This document shows, piece after piece, positions 42,192-54,456 of a stretch of DNA of 64,000 nucleotides. The stretch's first letter is position 1; the number at the start of each line of letters is the position of its first letter. The position numbers and the translations under genes were made by a program. This DNA comes from Mixophyes australis (lineage: Eukaryota > Chordata > Amphibia > Anura > Limnodynastidae). The notes below the pieces were generated by a model that saw only the letters and a program-made list of their open reading frames with translations, searched no databases and was not told the origin of the DNA. The stretch covers positions 72,592,869 through 72,656,868 of the forward strand of contig JAVHZZ010000006.1 of NCBI GenBank assembly GCA_036250195.1, written 5' to 3'.

Positions 42192-45076
42192 TCTACTCTA
42201 GCCTTTTCTTTCAATGTGCAAATAGAATGATAGACAGGAATGTTGTAGAATGTGAGCATCCATGTGCCTTAGGGGGAACATCAGTACTCCATAGCACAAT
42301 GGCTTACATGTTGCAACAGTATAAAAAACAATAGGCTGTCTAACAAGTTCTTCTATAATTAATTGGAAAGGGAGCGGGATGTGAGGTTTACAATATTACG
42401 GAACCACCAGCGACCATCACTTTCAGAAACAAGCAATAAGGGATTCTTTAAATTTACACCACACATGACTCATTTGTCATGGACATTGTGTAGGATGCTG
42501 ATCCTCCACTGCTCAGTAGTCTATTGCCTGTGCTCTTCACCCCACTGATCTCACAAACGTGCATTGCCAGGTATGATGAGAGGTTGAAGCATCCTGAATA
42601 TAAAATCCTGATCTGTGGAGTACCTGATAAAACTGGTTGTGCACATTTGAAATTTGCAGTCAGTTGATCACCTGTTTTGCTTTGCACTTTGAAATAATGC
42701 ACGGATATCACATTATTAGAGAATGCGCTTTCACACATTGTCGCCATTTGCTAATGATGGTTGTTTCCGCTCGTAGTTTCATCTGACATCACCTGAGTCA
42801 TCATTGCTTATGAAACATTAGCAAATTGTCTTAGGCACTAAAGCTCCTGCCAAATGTGCCCCAACAATAACCCTTCTTTCATAGTCAGAGGTCTCGTTAG
42901 CTATATTTATAGGCAACCAGGGCAGTTCAGCATTTTTATATATGACGCTGACCCATCTTAAATAATGCATGAGCCACACCGAGGAGTTTACTTGCAGAAA
43001 GAACATCATATTATCAGTTAGGGATTTGAATTAATAATTTGTGGGGTGTGACATTTTATTAGTTTGATCAACAGCTTTATTTAAATCTACAATGTCATGA
43101 ACTGTATTCTTACTCACTGCCTGACGTTACAAGCTGTAATGATGATAGATGTATACCAGAGCAGTGGACATGCTGATATAAATGGAGATTATTGATGTGG
43201 CATACTTATGTATGGAGGGTTGAATTATGTCTTTGTCTTGCGATACCATTAGCACTGTTCATGTACGGAAAACTTGATTGAATTTTCACGCCTTGCTGGA
43301 TAGCATTAGTGGCATAACGAATATCTGCAGTGCTGTGACATTCCCTCTGGCTAGAGACATGGGACATCACTCCAGAGCATGCTGTGTGCCCTGACTGTGT
43401 GTGGATAACTGATTCCCTAAGGAGTATGATCCTAAGCTGACCCTGACTGTCCCTCTAGGGTGTGTTCTCCATCTGCTAATGCCTCCCATGTGGGACAACT
43501 GCAGCTATGCTCCCTTATTACTGAGCCACCGCTGTGTAGGTAGGATTTCATTAGACACTAATGGTTAGACTATCAATAAATTAACACGATCATCTCTGCG
43601 TCTGTTTGCCTTAACAGCGCAGACAGTGATTCCCAGAAATATTCTCTAAGGGTAGCACAAACATTTTAAGGACTTTCTTGATTTTTAACCCAGATCTATT
43701 TGTTTTGTATTTGAAAAGTGTGAAGGGCAATTTCAATCGTATAAAAATCATTGTTTTTCCTTAGTGAAAGGATTAAAGTTTTTTGCATATAGAAAAACAC
43801 CATTTATCCTTTAAATCAAAGGTATCAGAAGACTCTGGCTCACTGTACATTAAAGTGCATAATTCATTTTTCTAAATGAATATATATTAGTTTAATGTCA
43901 TCTGTTTGAGTTGCATGAGCTAAGACAAGTCATACTACTCGCCAGGCTGGTGCTGAGTCCACCTGCGCACACATACAAATATATATATATTTTAAAATGT
44001 TTTTAAAAAATAGAAAAAAAATCCCAAAACCTTAAAAAAAAAAAAAAAATGCTTGATTTTACTAAAAAAAAATTGTCTTGCAGTGACCACTGACTGACGC
44101 AATACTGAGATTGACGTTGGAAATTGGAGGACAGTGGCGGTACTTGTACCTCTGCTGTCAATGATAACTAGGATTCTCCATGCTTGGCATGGGAAAGCAT
44201 CATCGGAGGCCCCCAGTGAAGACTCCTGCCAGTAATAACCGGTGATAGTCTTCCATGGCCAGGGGGCAATATATGATAAATAGGAAAAGTTCCTAAACTC
44301 CCATTTTAAGGGGTTGTCTCCTATTGATAAATAAACCCATTGGTATTAAATCTAGAGATGTCTCAACCTACTTGCTGTAATGCCAACTGGAGGATCTTGA
44401 GACAAGATGTTCTTGTTTACTTCCTAATACATAATAAGTGTATTGTTATTTAAATCTGAAGTTTATGGTGAACGTATATATGTGTAAACAAAATATTTCA
44501 AAGCCATATAAACTGCTGTTTTTTAATACTGGGAGGAAGCTTTTTACGACATAATTGCTCCACAATAATATTTATTTTGTTATATTTTTATATTATGCTT
44601 TGAAATAAAACAAGAATTATTCTCATCGCTTATAAAATTGATTATTGGTGTTTTCCACCACAGATTACACTGCTGCTCGGGATCAACGATCCTGGGGACT
44701 GCACAAGTTCCAGAGCAGTGTGCCCATTTCAGTAAGACCTTACAATCTAATACAGTTGATAAATGTGTTATTTGTTTGCATTAAACCATCAGTCTGGTCC
44801 TCTTAGCTATGTACTAGTGTATCAGCAATAACTTGCCAGCCTATGTCCTTTTTTTACTTGTTTACACTGTATAGAATTGATATTTGTGTCGCTTTAATGC
44901 TAATTAGTTTTAATCTGCACAGAGGGTGTGAAAGGCTTGTTTCTTGTATCCCAACAGAGGATGTGATAATGGACGTTTCATGGCATGCTGAACACAAACA
45001 CTGTTTCCCATGACAATGGCAGATTTCCAGATACACCAATGAGTGAGGATTGACAGCCCGAGAGGACCAGCATTCT
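42192..45076. other. Intergenic region upstream of BTBD17
   Basis: No gene was recognised. It contains AT-rich microsatellite and poly(A) stretches (about 43977-44050). A MITE-like end with GATAAATAAACCC lies at about 44325-44337. The last kilobase should hold BTBD17 upstream regulatory DNA, but no specific site other than the TATA box can be claimed. Confidence 0.4.
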
Positions 45077-45085
45077 ATATAAAGA
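45077..45085 (+). promoter_or_regulatory. BTBD17: TATA box of BTBD17
   Basis: TATATAAAG lies 50 bases before the start codon at 45135. This would place the cap site near 45105-45110 and give a 5' UTR of only ~25-30 nt, which supports the ATG at 45135 as the start. Confidence 0.7.
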
Positions 45086-45134
45086 GGGAGAGCCCAAGTG
45101 TCTACCATAAAATGAGCAGAGGGGAATTTGCAGG

Positions 45135-45213
45135 ATGGAGACGGAAAATCAACCTTGTCTTACATTAGGTGGAAAATGGCTACTAGCCTTGCTGCTTATT
45201 ACAGTAAATGCAG
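45135..45213 (+). CDS. BTBD17: BTBD17 exon 1 (signal peptide)
   Basis: This is a 79-nt coding part encoding METENQPCLTLGGKWLLALL and then LITVNA. It shows a positive residue followed by a hydrophobic core, as in a signal peptide. The donor is GCAG|GTAAGA. The last G combines with CT of exon 2 to make Ala. The start was chosen from the TATA distance and the signal sequence. Confidence 0.85.
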
Positions 45214-48200
45214 GTAAGATGACTATATTCTTGTAGAAGAAAGAGCACAGTACAAGTACTTGTGGCCCTACAGATTTACAAGTTACACAAGCGTACATCA
45301 TTTGGAGTGTATTCGTTATTTCATAATGTAATTGACAATGTTATTCATTTTTTTGTAAAAATATATGTTGTGGTTTTTTTTCTTAACATTTATATAAAAC
45401 AATGAAACGTAAAACTAGTATTTTTCTAATTTTCTGTATAAGTTGTTTTAATGGCAACATATGTACATTTGTGTTCTTATACTATTAATTAGCAAATCCG
45501 TGATAACTTTGCAAATACTTGCGTAACAAATTCTAAAGATATTTGATATTAATGTTTATTTTTTTCTATAATTCTTTATTTTGAGTGGTCAAATGGAAGT
45601 ACAGATAACAAAGCAGTGAAAGCATGATACAAAAATCTTCAAATGACACATACAAAACATCACACAGTATCCAGGTCCCAATCAGCATGCAAATTCATGT
45701 GTACACACTAAACACGTTTCACACGATTTACCTTCATATCTGTGCTCTTCATGTCATAATCATCAGCTTAAAACATCATGACTCTGCAAACTCCATAGAG
45801 ATCTATGGACACTGCCGGTCCTGAGTGCATACACACTGCAGAATTGGAACGACATTGTTCCATCGTTGAACGAGATTTTTAGTTTGGTTTAAAAATAAAA
45901 TGTAACGATGTAATACGATGTGCTTCAATCGTTCATCATTGGAGCGTACACACTAATGTGATATCGGGCCAAACGGACGTTTATCGTGTGATTGGCCTGA
46001 TAATCTGCTGAAAACCCTGTAGTGTGTACCTAGCCTAACTCAGTGTGGGGCAGCATGGGCATAGCTAGACAGAATTAGGGAGGAATATTCGGGGATCAGA
46101 AACCGTTATCGGGGGAGAGGTGGAGCAGAAATGGGGAGAGACGAACGTTTGTCAGGGACCAGTTTTTTTTATATTGTTGTTATATTTTATATATGTGATA
46201 TCGTTACAAGAACTGACTTACTGTAAACAGGCATTTTCTCTTGTCTGACATATCTGAAATCATTTGAAAGTACATTGATGGGCACATCTGAAAAAGGTTG
46301 TTTTTAGGCAGCATTGGTTTAAATATGGTAAATTACTTTCCGAAAGAGTCACAAGGGAGGGGGGAATTAATCCTATCAGTACATTGTAGCATATATCTGC
46401 AGTTTGGAAGGGTGTAGAGATAAATCTGTAATAGTTCCAGCATCTTATTTTCTGCCTCTTGTGCACAGATTTTAAATCAGTTTTTGTACATTGTCCGGCT
46501 GACTTGTAAAGCCAGATTGTGATTGAGCGGAACAAGGCAGCGGGGACCCTGCTCCACCGCCACTGAGATGGAAGCATTCAATGTAATCAGTTACTGGGCT
46601 GGAAACCTCTTTTATGCTGTCACTTATAAGATGTAAATTAGTTTCTGGGGACAGAAGAGAGGATTTGTGTGGCCTGGAATATTGTTCACGGATCAAAATA
46701 AAGCTAAATATTCAGAGCTAATGCCTTGGAAACATGGTGTGAGAGACAAAACAGCTTCCTCCTCTTACAATAACTATATGAGGGGCATAGACTCCTAATA
46801 GTGAAATTACAGGATTTGTAAAAGACAGGAAAATGTTTCTGTCAAATGATTTAGGCGTCTATTTATCTATTTAACGACTGGAGAAGAGCCAAAGTGCTGG
46901 GCTAAATGCAAATGGCTCCTTCACCACTTTTTATTTAACAAAGGGTTAACACTGGAGAAATCATAGACTTCTCTGGCATTAACCTAACTACCGACACTTA
47001 CCTCTATGGGGACAGCAGGATTAGATAATTTATTAAGCTGCAAAATAAAGGATGAAGTTACTGGTCTTTTTCACTGAGATCTAGCTGAAGTCTCTCCAAC
47101 ATCACTGGATCTCGCATGTACATAGTACTTCTCCATTCCCCAGCAACGTTAGAAAGTCTTCTTTAAAGAGGGGGGTCTACGCCAGGGTTCCCAGAGCAGC
47201 CCCAGCATTGTAAATTGCAGCGGTACTTCATTATGTACCACTGCGATATAAATAGACCCATAAGACACTACTATGAAGACGTAGCGCTTACCTCCTAATA
47301 CACACATAGCCAGTATGGCCAACTAGCAAAACAACACAATACCTTCAGAATTTCACTGCAGTGTATTGATTTGGCGCTCTTCTAGGTAAATTATACCTCA
47401 CTTCTTATTCTCTTTAAAGATTAAAACAATTCATACATTAATCGCTAAAATAATAGAGAACAGCCGCCCTCTTATGGAATAGTTTGTGCTATATCCAAAA
47501 TGGTGAAGACAAATCACAAGAAAACAAAGGGACAAAGAAAAGACGCTGCTCTCTGACTATTTCAAAACACCAACCAATTTGTAATTAAAACGTTAATTTA
47601 ATGTAAGTAAACTTCAATAACACATAACCATTGCATTTCCACAACATATAAAATACTCATTCACTGCAATTTATCAGATAGCATGAATAAAACGTAATAA
47701 CAGAAATCCACCTCTTAAAGCGCTTGTAAGTTATTTCTAGGATGACGATTTACTCAACCCTGGGGGTGCACTCCCTGGAAAGTCAATATTACACACTCCC
47801 CACAGAGAAGGAAAAAAAGTCAGTTGAAAACCAGCATAGGTGTTAAATGCAGTCTGATAATAGCTCAGACAATGTGAAATCAGGTTGAAAAAGTAATGAT
47901 CAGATCTTTTAGTTCCTTAGCCACTTATACTTCAATAAATTCTAGGCTCTTGATGCCCACAATCCACTGATGTAGTTCAAAGTGCAAATGAGTTTAAAAC
48001 AGACCTTTCTTGGATACAAAGTAATATTCCAGCTAATTGCCAACTGCTGGTAACCAACCTTCCAATTCCTCCTTTAGTGTGAAATGAAGATCACTCCTCC
48101 TGCTGGCTCCTTTGTAATCAGTCCCCTAGAAGTGAGCAGGATATTCTTACCTGTAGGTCCTTTTGTAGCAATACTCTGGCCAGAGATTTTCTCTAACATT

Positions 48201-51200
48201 CAATGCTTGCAGACTCTTGTAGCAATATCCACTCACCTTTGTAAATAAGAACTGTACAGTGTTACCAATAAAACTCTTTTTATTACAGCTATGGGGGTAG
48301 TGAGGTGGTAATAAGTCCATCCAGAAATAAAACTTTAAAAACCACAAATGAAGCATAAAACCTCTTACGCGTTTCTCCATTGCAAAAAAGCAAGAGTCTG
48401 CAACGTTTTAATTACAAATTGGTTGGTGTTTTGAAATAATCAGAGAACAGCGACTTTTCTTTGTCCCCTTTTTTTAGTATGGCCAACTATCTGGAAATGT
48501 ACTGACCATCAGGAAACATGTTGTGCCATTTTCAGCTGTCAGTAAGACAACAAAAAGTCAATAAAATTACGTATTCCTGATTCTACTATATCGCATATAG
48601 AACAAAACAAATAATTGCTTTAAATACATGATAAAGACACTGTAAACTCTTATTTTGATCCTTATTCCTCCTCCTTCAGTAGGTGATGTTATTACTTTCA
48701 CCTTTGGTATTAAGTTTACAATGTGTTAGTAAAAAAATGGTTCCCAGCAGAAATGTTATAAAGTCAGTAAAAGTTGTTAACCCTGCACAGGACAGCGCAA
48801 AACACATTTCTATCCTCTTTCTCCTGCAGCTCACAAATCAGAACTGGGCAGCGATACCTCAGCCACACTGATTAACCACTCCTCCATGCTCATCCAACGC
48901 CTGCAAGACCTGCTGCAGAACAGCAACTCCAGTGACACTACTCTCCGTGTCCGCACCACCAGCTCCAGTGAGGTGAAGGTCTTCCACACCCACCAGCTGC
49001 TCCTCACCCTACAAAGTGATATCTTTGAAGGACTCTTGGGCAACCAAAGCGTGGTAACCCTGCAGGAGCCCGCAGACTCTGCCGTTCTGTTTGAGAAGTT
49101 TGTAAGGTGAATGCCTAATGTTATATAATTACATTATTATAATGACATTTCTATGTGTTACATGACATGCAAATTAATTTCTAATAAATACTAGATCATA
49201 TGTTCCAAATGACTGTATAATTTCTCCTGTGTGTGAACAAACTTTAGCATCTTTTACCTGCAATTTACCATAAAGCACAATTTATGATGACAAAGCCATA
49301 ATAGTATGGGTGCTCCAAACTGACATTCAAGCAAATCTTAAAATTTAATTAATTAACTGGACTCCAACGTTCAAGTGACCAGTGGGTCATCTGATGTATT
49401 GAATACGCCAGCTGCAGACAGTGAGGGACTCTCCTTCCTGATGACTTGGGCTTTTTGGAGACAGGCAGCATTTTGTCCAACACGCTGACACTGGGATTGT
49501 GCAGAACAGAGGTGGGTGTATGTTGGACCCCAGGTAACTGGGACACCTGACGGACCAAAGGAAACACTTGGAGCCGGGGGGTTCTCATAAGACGTTTCAT
49601 CTAAACAGAATTTTGATATTAATTTCAGCATGTTTATTCCTCAAAATGATCTCTCCTCACCATGGGGATCCCAATGGTTCATTGATAACCCTGCTGGAGA
49701 TGACAGAAGTTTCACGACTCCAGAAAATGACATGGAATGCTCTTTTCTCTCCACGCTGGCTTATTGTCAACCCCCACCCTGTCTACTCAGAGTCCAGTGG
49801 TTCCCAATCAAACAGCTTAGATGAAGGAAAACAATGTTTCATCTAAACAGAATTTTCATTTTGGGGGAAATTATCCATTAAGCCAGGGGTTTAAGATGTA
49901 GGTTGACCCAATGCTAACTATTCTGGCAACTGAATCCAAGGAGTCTATTTATCAAATAGCAGCAATATGAAAGATTTTCTATCGCCGCTTATCACAGCAA
50001 CATAATTTGGGAATCACTGTGTTTTATGTATTCTGTAGATGACAGTGTAACAGATTTTGTGAAGGACTATGTCTATCTCAAGTTCTCTAAACTTATGCAG
50101 AGGTTCCACTCTTTCAAAAAACTAAGCTTTTTCTATATTTCCTAGGTATTTTTACTGTGGCGAGATCTCAATTCACTTAAACCAAGCCATCCCACTGCAT
50201 CGTCTGGCAAGCAAGTACCATGTCTCGGCACTCCAGAAAGGCGTTACTGAGTATATGAAGACCCATCTGGCCAGCGAGTCAACTCAAGGCCATGTTGTGA
50301 GCTGGTACCACTACGCCTTAGGCATGGGTGATGAAAATCTGCAGGAAAGCTGCCTCAAGTTTCTGGCTTGGAACCTTTCCACTGTGATAAGCAGCAGTGA
50401 GTGGGTGACTGTGAGCAACGACCTCATGATCTCCCTTCTAAAACGCTCTGACCTTGTGCTTCAGAGTGAGCTAGAGCTGTTTAGTGCTGTGGAAGAATGG
50501 GTCAGTAAGAATAGCCCAAATATATCCATCATTGAGAAGGTTCTGAGGTCCATAAGATACCCCATGATCCCTCCAAATCAACTTTTCCAAATCCAGAAAC
50601 AGTCAGGTATACTGGTCTCCTACCATAACTTCATCCAGGATCTCCTGTTCCAAGCTTTCCAGTTTCACTCTGCTTCCCCTCTACATTTTGCTAAGTATTT
50701 TGATGTTAACTGCAGCATGTTTATTCCTCGAAATTATCTCTCCTCACCATGGGGATCCCAGTGGATCATTAATAACCCTGCTAGAGATGACAGAAGCCTC
50801 AGCTTTCAGACTCAGTTGGGTCCAAGTAATCATGACTCCAGTAAGAAAATGACATGGAATGCTCTTTTCTCTCCACGCTGGCTTCCTGTCAACCACCGCC
50901 CTGTCTACTCAGAGTCTGTGTCCAGTGGTTCTCAATCAAACCGCCTAGATGAAGGAAAACCACGTCTGGTAGTCACTTCAGCCATGAGCGGTCTAGATTT
51001 TGCAGGTGTTACCTTCCAGAAAACTGTGCTTGTTGGAGTAAAAAGACAGCAAGGCAAGGTGTTTGTGAAGCATGTCTACACTGTGCACCAGAGCACGGAT
51101 GAAGTAGTTGACTTTCTGGCTCATGCTGACCTACAGAAACGTACCTCAGAATATCTGATTGACAACTCCCTGCATCTCCATATTATCATCAAACCCATCT

Positions 51201-51226
51201 ACCATTCCCTAATCAAGGCCAAGTGA
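45135..51226 (+). CDS. BTBD17: BTB/POZ domain-containing protein 17 (three coding exons)
   Basis: Coding exons 45135-45213, 48830-49106 and 50146-51226 join in phases 1 and 2 to 478 codons plus TGA, about the length I recall for vertebrate BTBD17. Order: signal peptide (residues 1-~26), BTB/POZ domain (about 45-150), BACK domain (about 160-260), C-terminal beta-rich region (about 300-478). As I recall the family, it is a predicted secreted BTB protein similar to Mac-2-binding-type BTB/BACK proteins and mostly neural; its molecular role is poorly known. Its 3' end faces KIF19, as in the gene order I recall for mammals. No internal stops. A broken copy of part of exon 3 lies in intron 2. Confidence 0.93.
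45826..46037. mobile_element. MITE with GTACACACTACAGGGTTT-type end
   Basis: The left end (GTGCATACACACTGCAGAATT) and the right end (AACCCTGTAGTGTGTACCTAG) are inverted relatives. The interior has further fold-back blocks (AACGAT/ATCGTT). Nonautonomous DNA element; superfamily unknown. Confidence 0.6.
46851..47262. mobile_element. MITE with GGGTCTATTTAT-type ends
   Basis: The left end TTAGGCGTCTATTTATC and right end GATATAAATAGACCCATAA are inverted, with TTA/TAA at the borders. Non-coding. It probably inserted at a TTA target. Confidence 0.6.
47326..48475 (-). mobile_element. 1.15-kb Penelope-like insertion with 14-bp TSD
   Basis: AGTATGGCCAACTA is perfectly repeated at 47312-47325 and 48476-48489, as after target-primed insertion. 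Inside, about 65-bp inverted repeats occur at about 47530-47595 and 48402-48466 (GACAAAGAAAAG and ACACCAACCAATTTGTAATT versus the inverse). GAAACGCGTA on the minus strand (48366-48375) matches the hammerhead-type motif of Penelope-like elements. No RT is present. The strand is inferred from the motif. Class confidence is moderate; the insertion itself is well supported. Confidence 0.6.
48830..49106 (+). CDS. BTBD17: BTBD17 exon 2 (most of the BTB domain)
   Basis: This is a 277-nt exon with acceptor CTCCTGCAG and donor GTAAG|GTGAAT. It encodes HKSELGSDTSATLINHSSML, then IQRLQDLLQNSNSSDTTLRV, EVKVFHTHQLLLTLQSDIFE, GLLGNQSVVTLQEPADSAVL and FEKFVR. The H-HQLLL and SDIFEGLL blocks are standard BTB features. 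It ends with two bases of Arg, completed by exon 3. Confidence 0.93.
49107..50145 (+). other. BTBD17: BTBD17 intron 2
   Basis: A 1-kb intron containing the broken partial exon-3 duplicate (49611-49833). It also holds a ~250-bp segment at 49340-49600 that is open on the minus strand in two frames but unassigned. Confidence 0.7.
49611..49833 (+). pseudogene. BTBD17: Partial duplicate of BTBD17 exon 3 within intron 2
   Basis: The sequence from TTTTGATATTAATTTCAGCA to GATGAAGGAAAACA corresponds to 50699-50963 of exon 3. Both contain GCATGTTTATTCCTC, CTCTCCTCACCATGGGGATC and ATGACATGGAATGCTCTTTT. The duplicate lacks about 40 internal bases, has further small deletions and frame changes, and cannot encode the full segment. 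The 21-base GTTTCATCTAAACAGAATTT(T) flanks it directly at 49594-49614 and 49835-49855. It has no usable splice donor. It is a relic, not an alternative exon. Confidence 0.85.
50146..51226 (+). CDS. BTBD17: BTBD17 exon 3 (BACK domain and C-terminal region)
   Basis: This is a 1081-nt terminal coding exon with acceptor ATTTCCTAG. It encodes YFYCGEISIHLNQAIPLHRL (end of BTB), the BACK-domain helices (VSWYHYALGMGDENLQESCL, LKRSDLVLQSELELFSAVEE, RSIRYPMIPPNQLFQIQKQS), then FDVNCSMFIPRNYLSSPWGS, FQTQLGPSNHD, KMTWNALFSPRWLPVNHRPV, LVVTSAMSGLDFAGVTFQKT and the end LHLHIIIKPIYHSLIKAK. It is uninterrupted to TGA at 51224-51226. Confidence 0.95.
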
Positions 51227-53012
51227 CATGGATTTGACAGTAGTGAATACAAGCTAACCTTGGGCTGTGATAACCATTGTGGAACCCCATCTAGTATCGC
51301 TATAAGTTCACAACACAACTGATTGCATAAAGTTATACTAGCAGGTCCTATTTTTGTTGCGCAATATGGCATATTGTGTCATTCAACTATGTGCTCTTGA
51401 GGTACCAGCAGAACTGATTGTGAATGCCTTTATACTCCATTCAATAAGAATCACCAAGATTATTGTATTCTAATGAATTTATAAAAAAAAACAGTCAGCA
51501 GAAAAAAATCAATACAAAACATACAAAGTTTGGGTTGAGACACTGGAAAAGAACCTGAGCGAGGTGGCCATGAAAGACGCTTAGTTATTCCTCTTCTTAC
51601 GAGAGGAGGGGGGGGGGGGGGGGCAATAAACGCGTGTAAAGGTTTTCAATGTTGGTTAATGTAAATCCTAATGACATTTATTAACGTTGTTTATAATAAA
51701 GCACATGGCCTTACAGTTATGTATGTTCTTGACATAGGATGAGAAAAGAGCATTGAGACAATCTGACCAAAAAGAATAAAAGGTAGAATAAGAAAATCAC
51801 AATTTCAGACATTTATATACAATCCCAGTAAGATGCCTTACAAGCAAAGTTTGTCAGATGGCTGAAGCTTTGCTAGAAGCTAGCCATACATGTGAGTGCT
51901 TCATGCCTCAGTAGTGTCACTAGGGCCTGGACAGGCTGCAGTTCCATGAATACTGGTTTAGTTCACAAAATAACTACCTCCACTGTAAAAAAGTGCTGGG
52001 TATACTACATTATAACAGTCAGGTCAGCCATGCAGTACCCTGGAAACATTTTTGCACATGTCAGTGAAAATCAGAGGCATATCACTGGTCATTATTCTAG
52101 AATACTGCAGCATGTGTGGCTTCAAAGCAACCCCCAATAATGCTTCTATTGAAATTGGTATGATGCTTATCGGACATGCTGGAAATTCCATCAGAAGATG
52201 ACTTCTATCTACTAGTGTGTGCAGTTATCTTTCGACCACATTAACAAGCCCTAATTAATTCCAGAATGGTTCAGTCCTACCTGAGTCAGCCTGTGACTCT
52301 CTAGATTTTATGGAACTACAAGTTACAACAGAACTTGGCTGTTTGAGTGGCAAAACTGATCATCATAGATTAACCCCTTAATCCTCACAATAAGGCCTTA
52401 TGTGTGGCATAGTAAGCTGTGTGTTACATACCTCCCCACTTTGGAGTGCTGAAACAGGTCAGGGGGTGTTGCAACATCACAATGAAGATGGCATGGCCAC
52501 CTCCTGGAGTGTGCCTGGCACTTGTGAAGTGCTAGGGGGCACCCTACCCCCTTTCCTCCTAACACCCATCCATTCATTGCTGCCTGCACCTGCTATGCAT
52601 AGCATTGAACAGCAGATACCACTCAACTACCTGACCCATGGGACAAAGCTTCCCAATCAGGGCACCATTACACAGGACTCAAGTGAGAGGTATTATGTTA
52701 ATTTGTGCATATGTGTCTGGCGAGGGGTTTAAAGCTTCATTACCACCTAAGCTGGAAAACATTTATGTTTGTCACTTTAAAATGGCTGCAGAAGGGGGAG
52801 GGTGGACCCGAAGACCAATCGGTATCTGTAATTGTGCCTTCCATTGGTCCTCCCGCACAAACCCCCTCCCCCGCATTGTCATACAGCTCCATTATTTTGA
52901 CCAGAGCTGGGAAATGATCCACGGAGTATGAAAAAAAGGACTGCATGGAGCAGTTACTGGGTGCCATGAGAAATAATGGGTTAATAACAATTAACATCAG
53001 GGTGTATATTTT
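51227..53012 (+). other. BTBD17: BTBD17 3' UTR and unassigned flank
   Basis: Poly(A)-signal candidates AATAAA occur near 51625 and 51698 on the plus strand; the latter (TTTATAATAAAGCAC) is the best. A G run lies at about 51608-51623. Beyond about 51800 no gene or clear repeat was recognised to 53012. The 52400-52930 open frames have no domain. Confidence 0.5.
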
Positions 53013-53168
53013 CTAAACTGAGGGTTTGAAAAAGTGGAGATGTTGCCTATAGCAACCAATAAGATTCTAGCTTTCATTTATTTAGTGCAATCTACGAAAT
53101 GACAGCTAGAATTTGATTGGTTGCTATAGGCAACATCTCCACTTTTTCACACCCGCAGTTTAGTAACT
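53013..53168. mobile_element. 156-bp fold-back MITE
   Basis: Arms of ~70 bp are inverted: AAGTGGAGATGTTGCCTATA and GCAACCAAT at the left, with the reverse complement at the right (ATTGGTTGC and TATAGGCAACATCTCCACTT). The ends are CTAAACTG and CAGTTTAG. A looser relative lies at 62763-62910. Confidence 0.8.
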
Positions 53169-53802
53169 AGTAAACCCCCAGGTGATAATGCAGCTTTAAG
53201 TGTGTCTGAATATTAATATTTATTTAGTACAGTAATATAGTTATACTTCGCAACCAACCAGACCAAAACACGTCAAAACTGACATAAAAGCAAATTTGTT
53301 ATTAATATGGGTAACAAGACAATTGGTTGATTTGCACTATAAAATATAACAAATAATGCAGTTTTATGACATTAACAGGATTGTGCTAATCTCTTCAAAG
53401 TTATATTTAAGTTGGGGTAGCAAGAAGAGTGTAACAATCAATAATATGTTTTAACTTTGATAAATGTTTTGGAACCTAATGAAAAATATGAATACATATT
53501 TTAAAGCTTCATATATGATGTATACTCCTATTTACATAATAAATGATGGTTTCAAATCGACAAATAAATTCTGCAATCTCAGCCTTTGCTTTCTGGGAGG
53601 CGGCGTGATGATTATTTAAGTGGGTGGTGTTGTGCTGTATCTAATGAGAAAATTGTGTAGTAATGGAAATGCTCTGGTCTGATAGATCTTTTTTTAAAAT
53701 GTCATAGTTAAATGGTCAGTTTCTATATATTAAAATCAGTGTCAAAAATGTGTTACAGACTTCCAAAGTAATTTGGCAGCATGCTATGAGCAAATTCTAC
53801 CA
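53169..53802. other. Unassigned intergenic sequence
   Basis: AT-rich. No gene, repeat end or splice-bounded frame was recognised between the fold-back MITE and the next interspersed repeat. Confidence 0.4.
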
Positions 53803-54115
53803 TATGTGCCTACTCTCCCGGAATTTTTACGGGAGGATCCCGAATTTAAGGGAGTCCTCCCGGACACCCGGAAGAGTGGGCAGACCTCCTGGACCCTGCA
53901 AAATGCAGAAATTCACGCATTAAATGTATTAAATAACGGGGGTGGGGCTTAATCACGACATTAAGTTCCACCCTCGCTATTCAATACTTTTAATACCTTG
54001 AATTTCTGTATTTTATGGTAGGGGCGTAATGACGTCACGCCCCCCTCCTATCCTCTGTCACGTGATCTGTACTCCGATCTCCCGGAGTACAGATTTAAAA
54101 AGTAGGCAAATATGT
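53803..54115. mobile_element. Second TGCCTACTCTCCCGG-type repeat
   Basis: It begins TGCCTACTCTCCCGGAATTT and ends AAAAAGTAGGCA. (C/A)ATATG lies on both outer sides. Fold-back segments (TCCCGGAGTACAGAT with an upstream inverse) are present. It is related to 18735-19015 and non-coding. Confidence 0.6.
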
Positions 54116-54456
54116 TCTAAACTAACCTGAGCTGTTCTGACATTCTATAAAGGACAAAACAGCCCAGTTTACCCTCCTCTGCTACACATCAGAATATTTA
54201 GGCTAGCCAGGTCACACATGTGCATATCCTCTCTGAATGGCCCGGCAAAGTGTTCAGTTAACCTTTATCGCCCCAGGCCAGTATCACCACGGCAGCAGGG
54301 TGTCACTCAGCTGCCTCAGCAAATGCTAATGCTAGATTGTGGAGATAGGTGGTTTTCTATCTTTGCCATGAGGAAGTATGGGGACTTTTTTTGGGCCATA
54401 ACCTTGTCAGATATAAAGAACACATATTTGGTATTGAAATACTCAGAGGAGACCTA

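Larger units (their letters stand above)
45214..48829 (+). other. BTBD17: BTBD17 intron 1
   Basis: A 3.6-kb intron holding a MITE at 45826-46037, a MITE at 46851-47262 and a Penelope-like insertion at 47326-48475. The remaining sequence, including 46038-46850, shows no exon or recognisable repeat. Confidence 0.7.

Noticed and set aside
49611..49833. Alternative BTBD17 exon
   Set aside because: It copies an internal part of exon 3 with deletions and frame changes and has no donor site, so it is a relic.
52400..52930. Overlapping open frames of 70-110 codons after BTBD17
   Set aside because: No domain, no splice-bounded structure, and they overlap in several frames on both strands.
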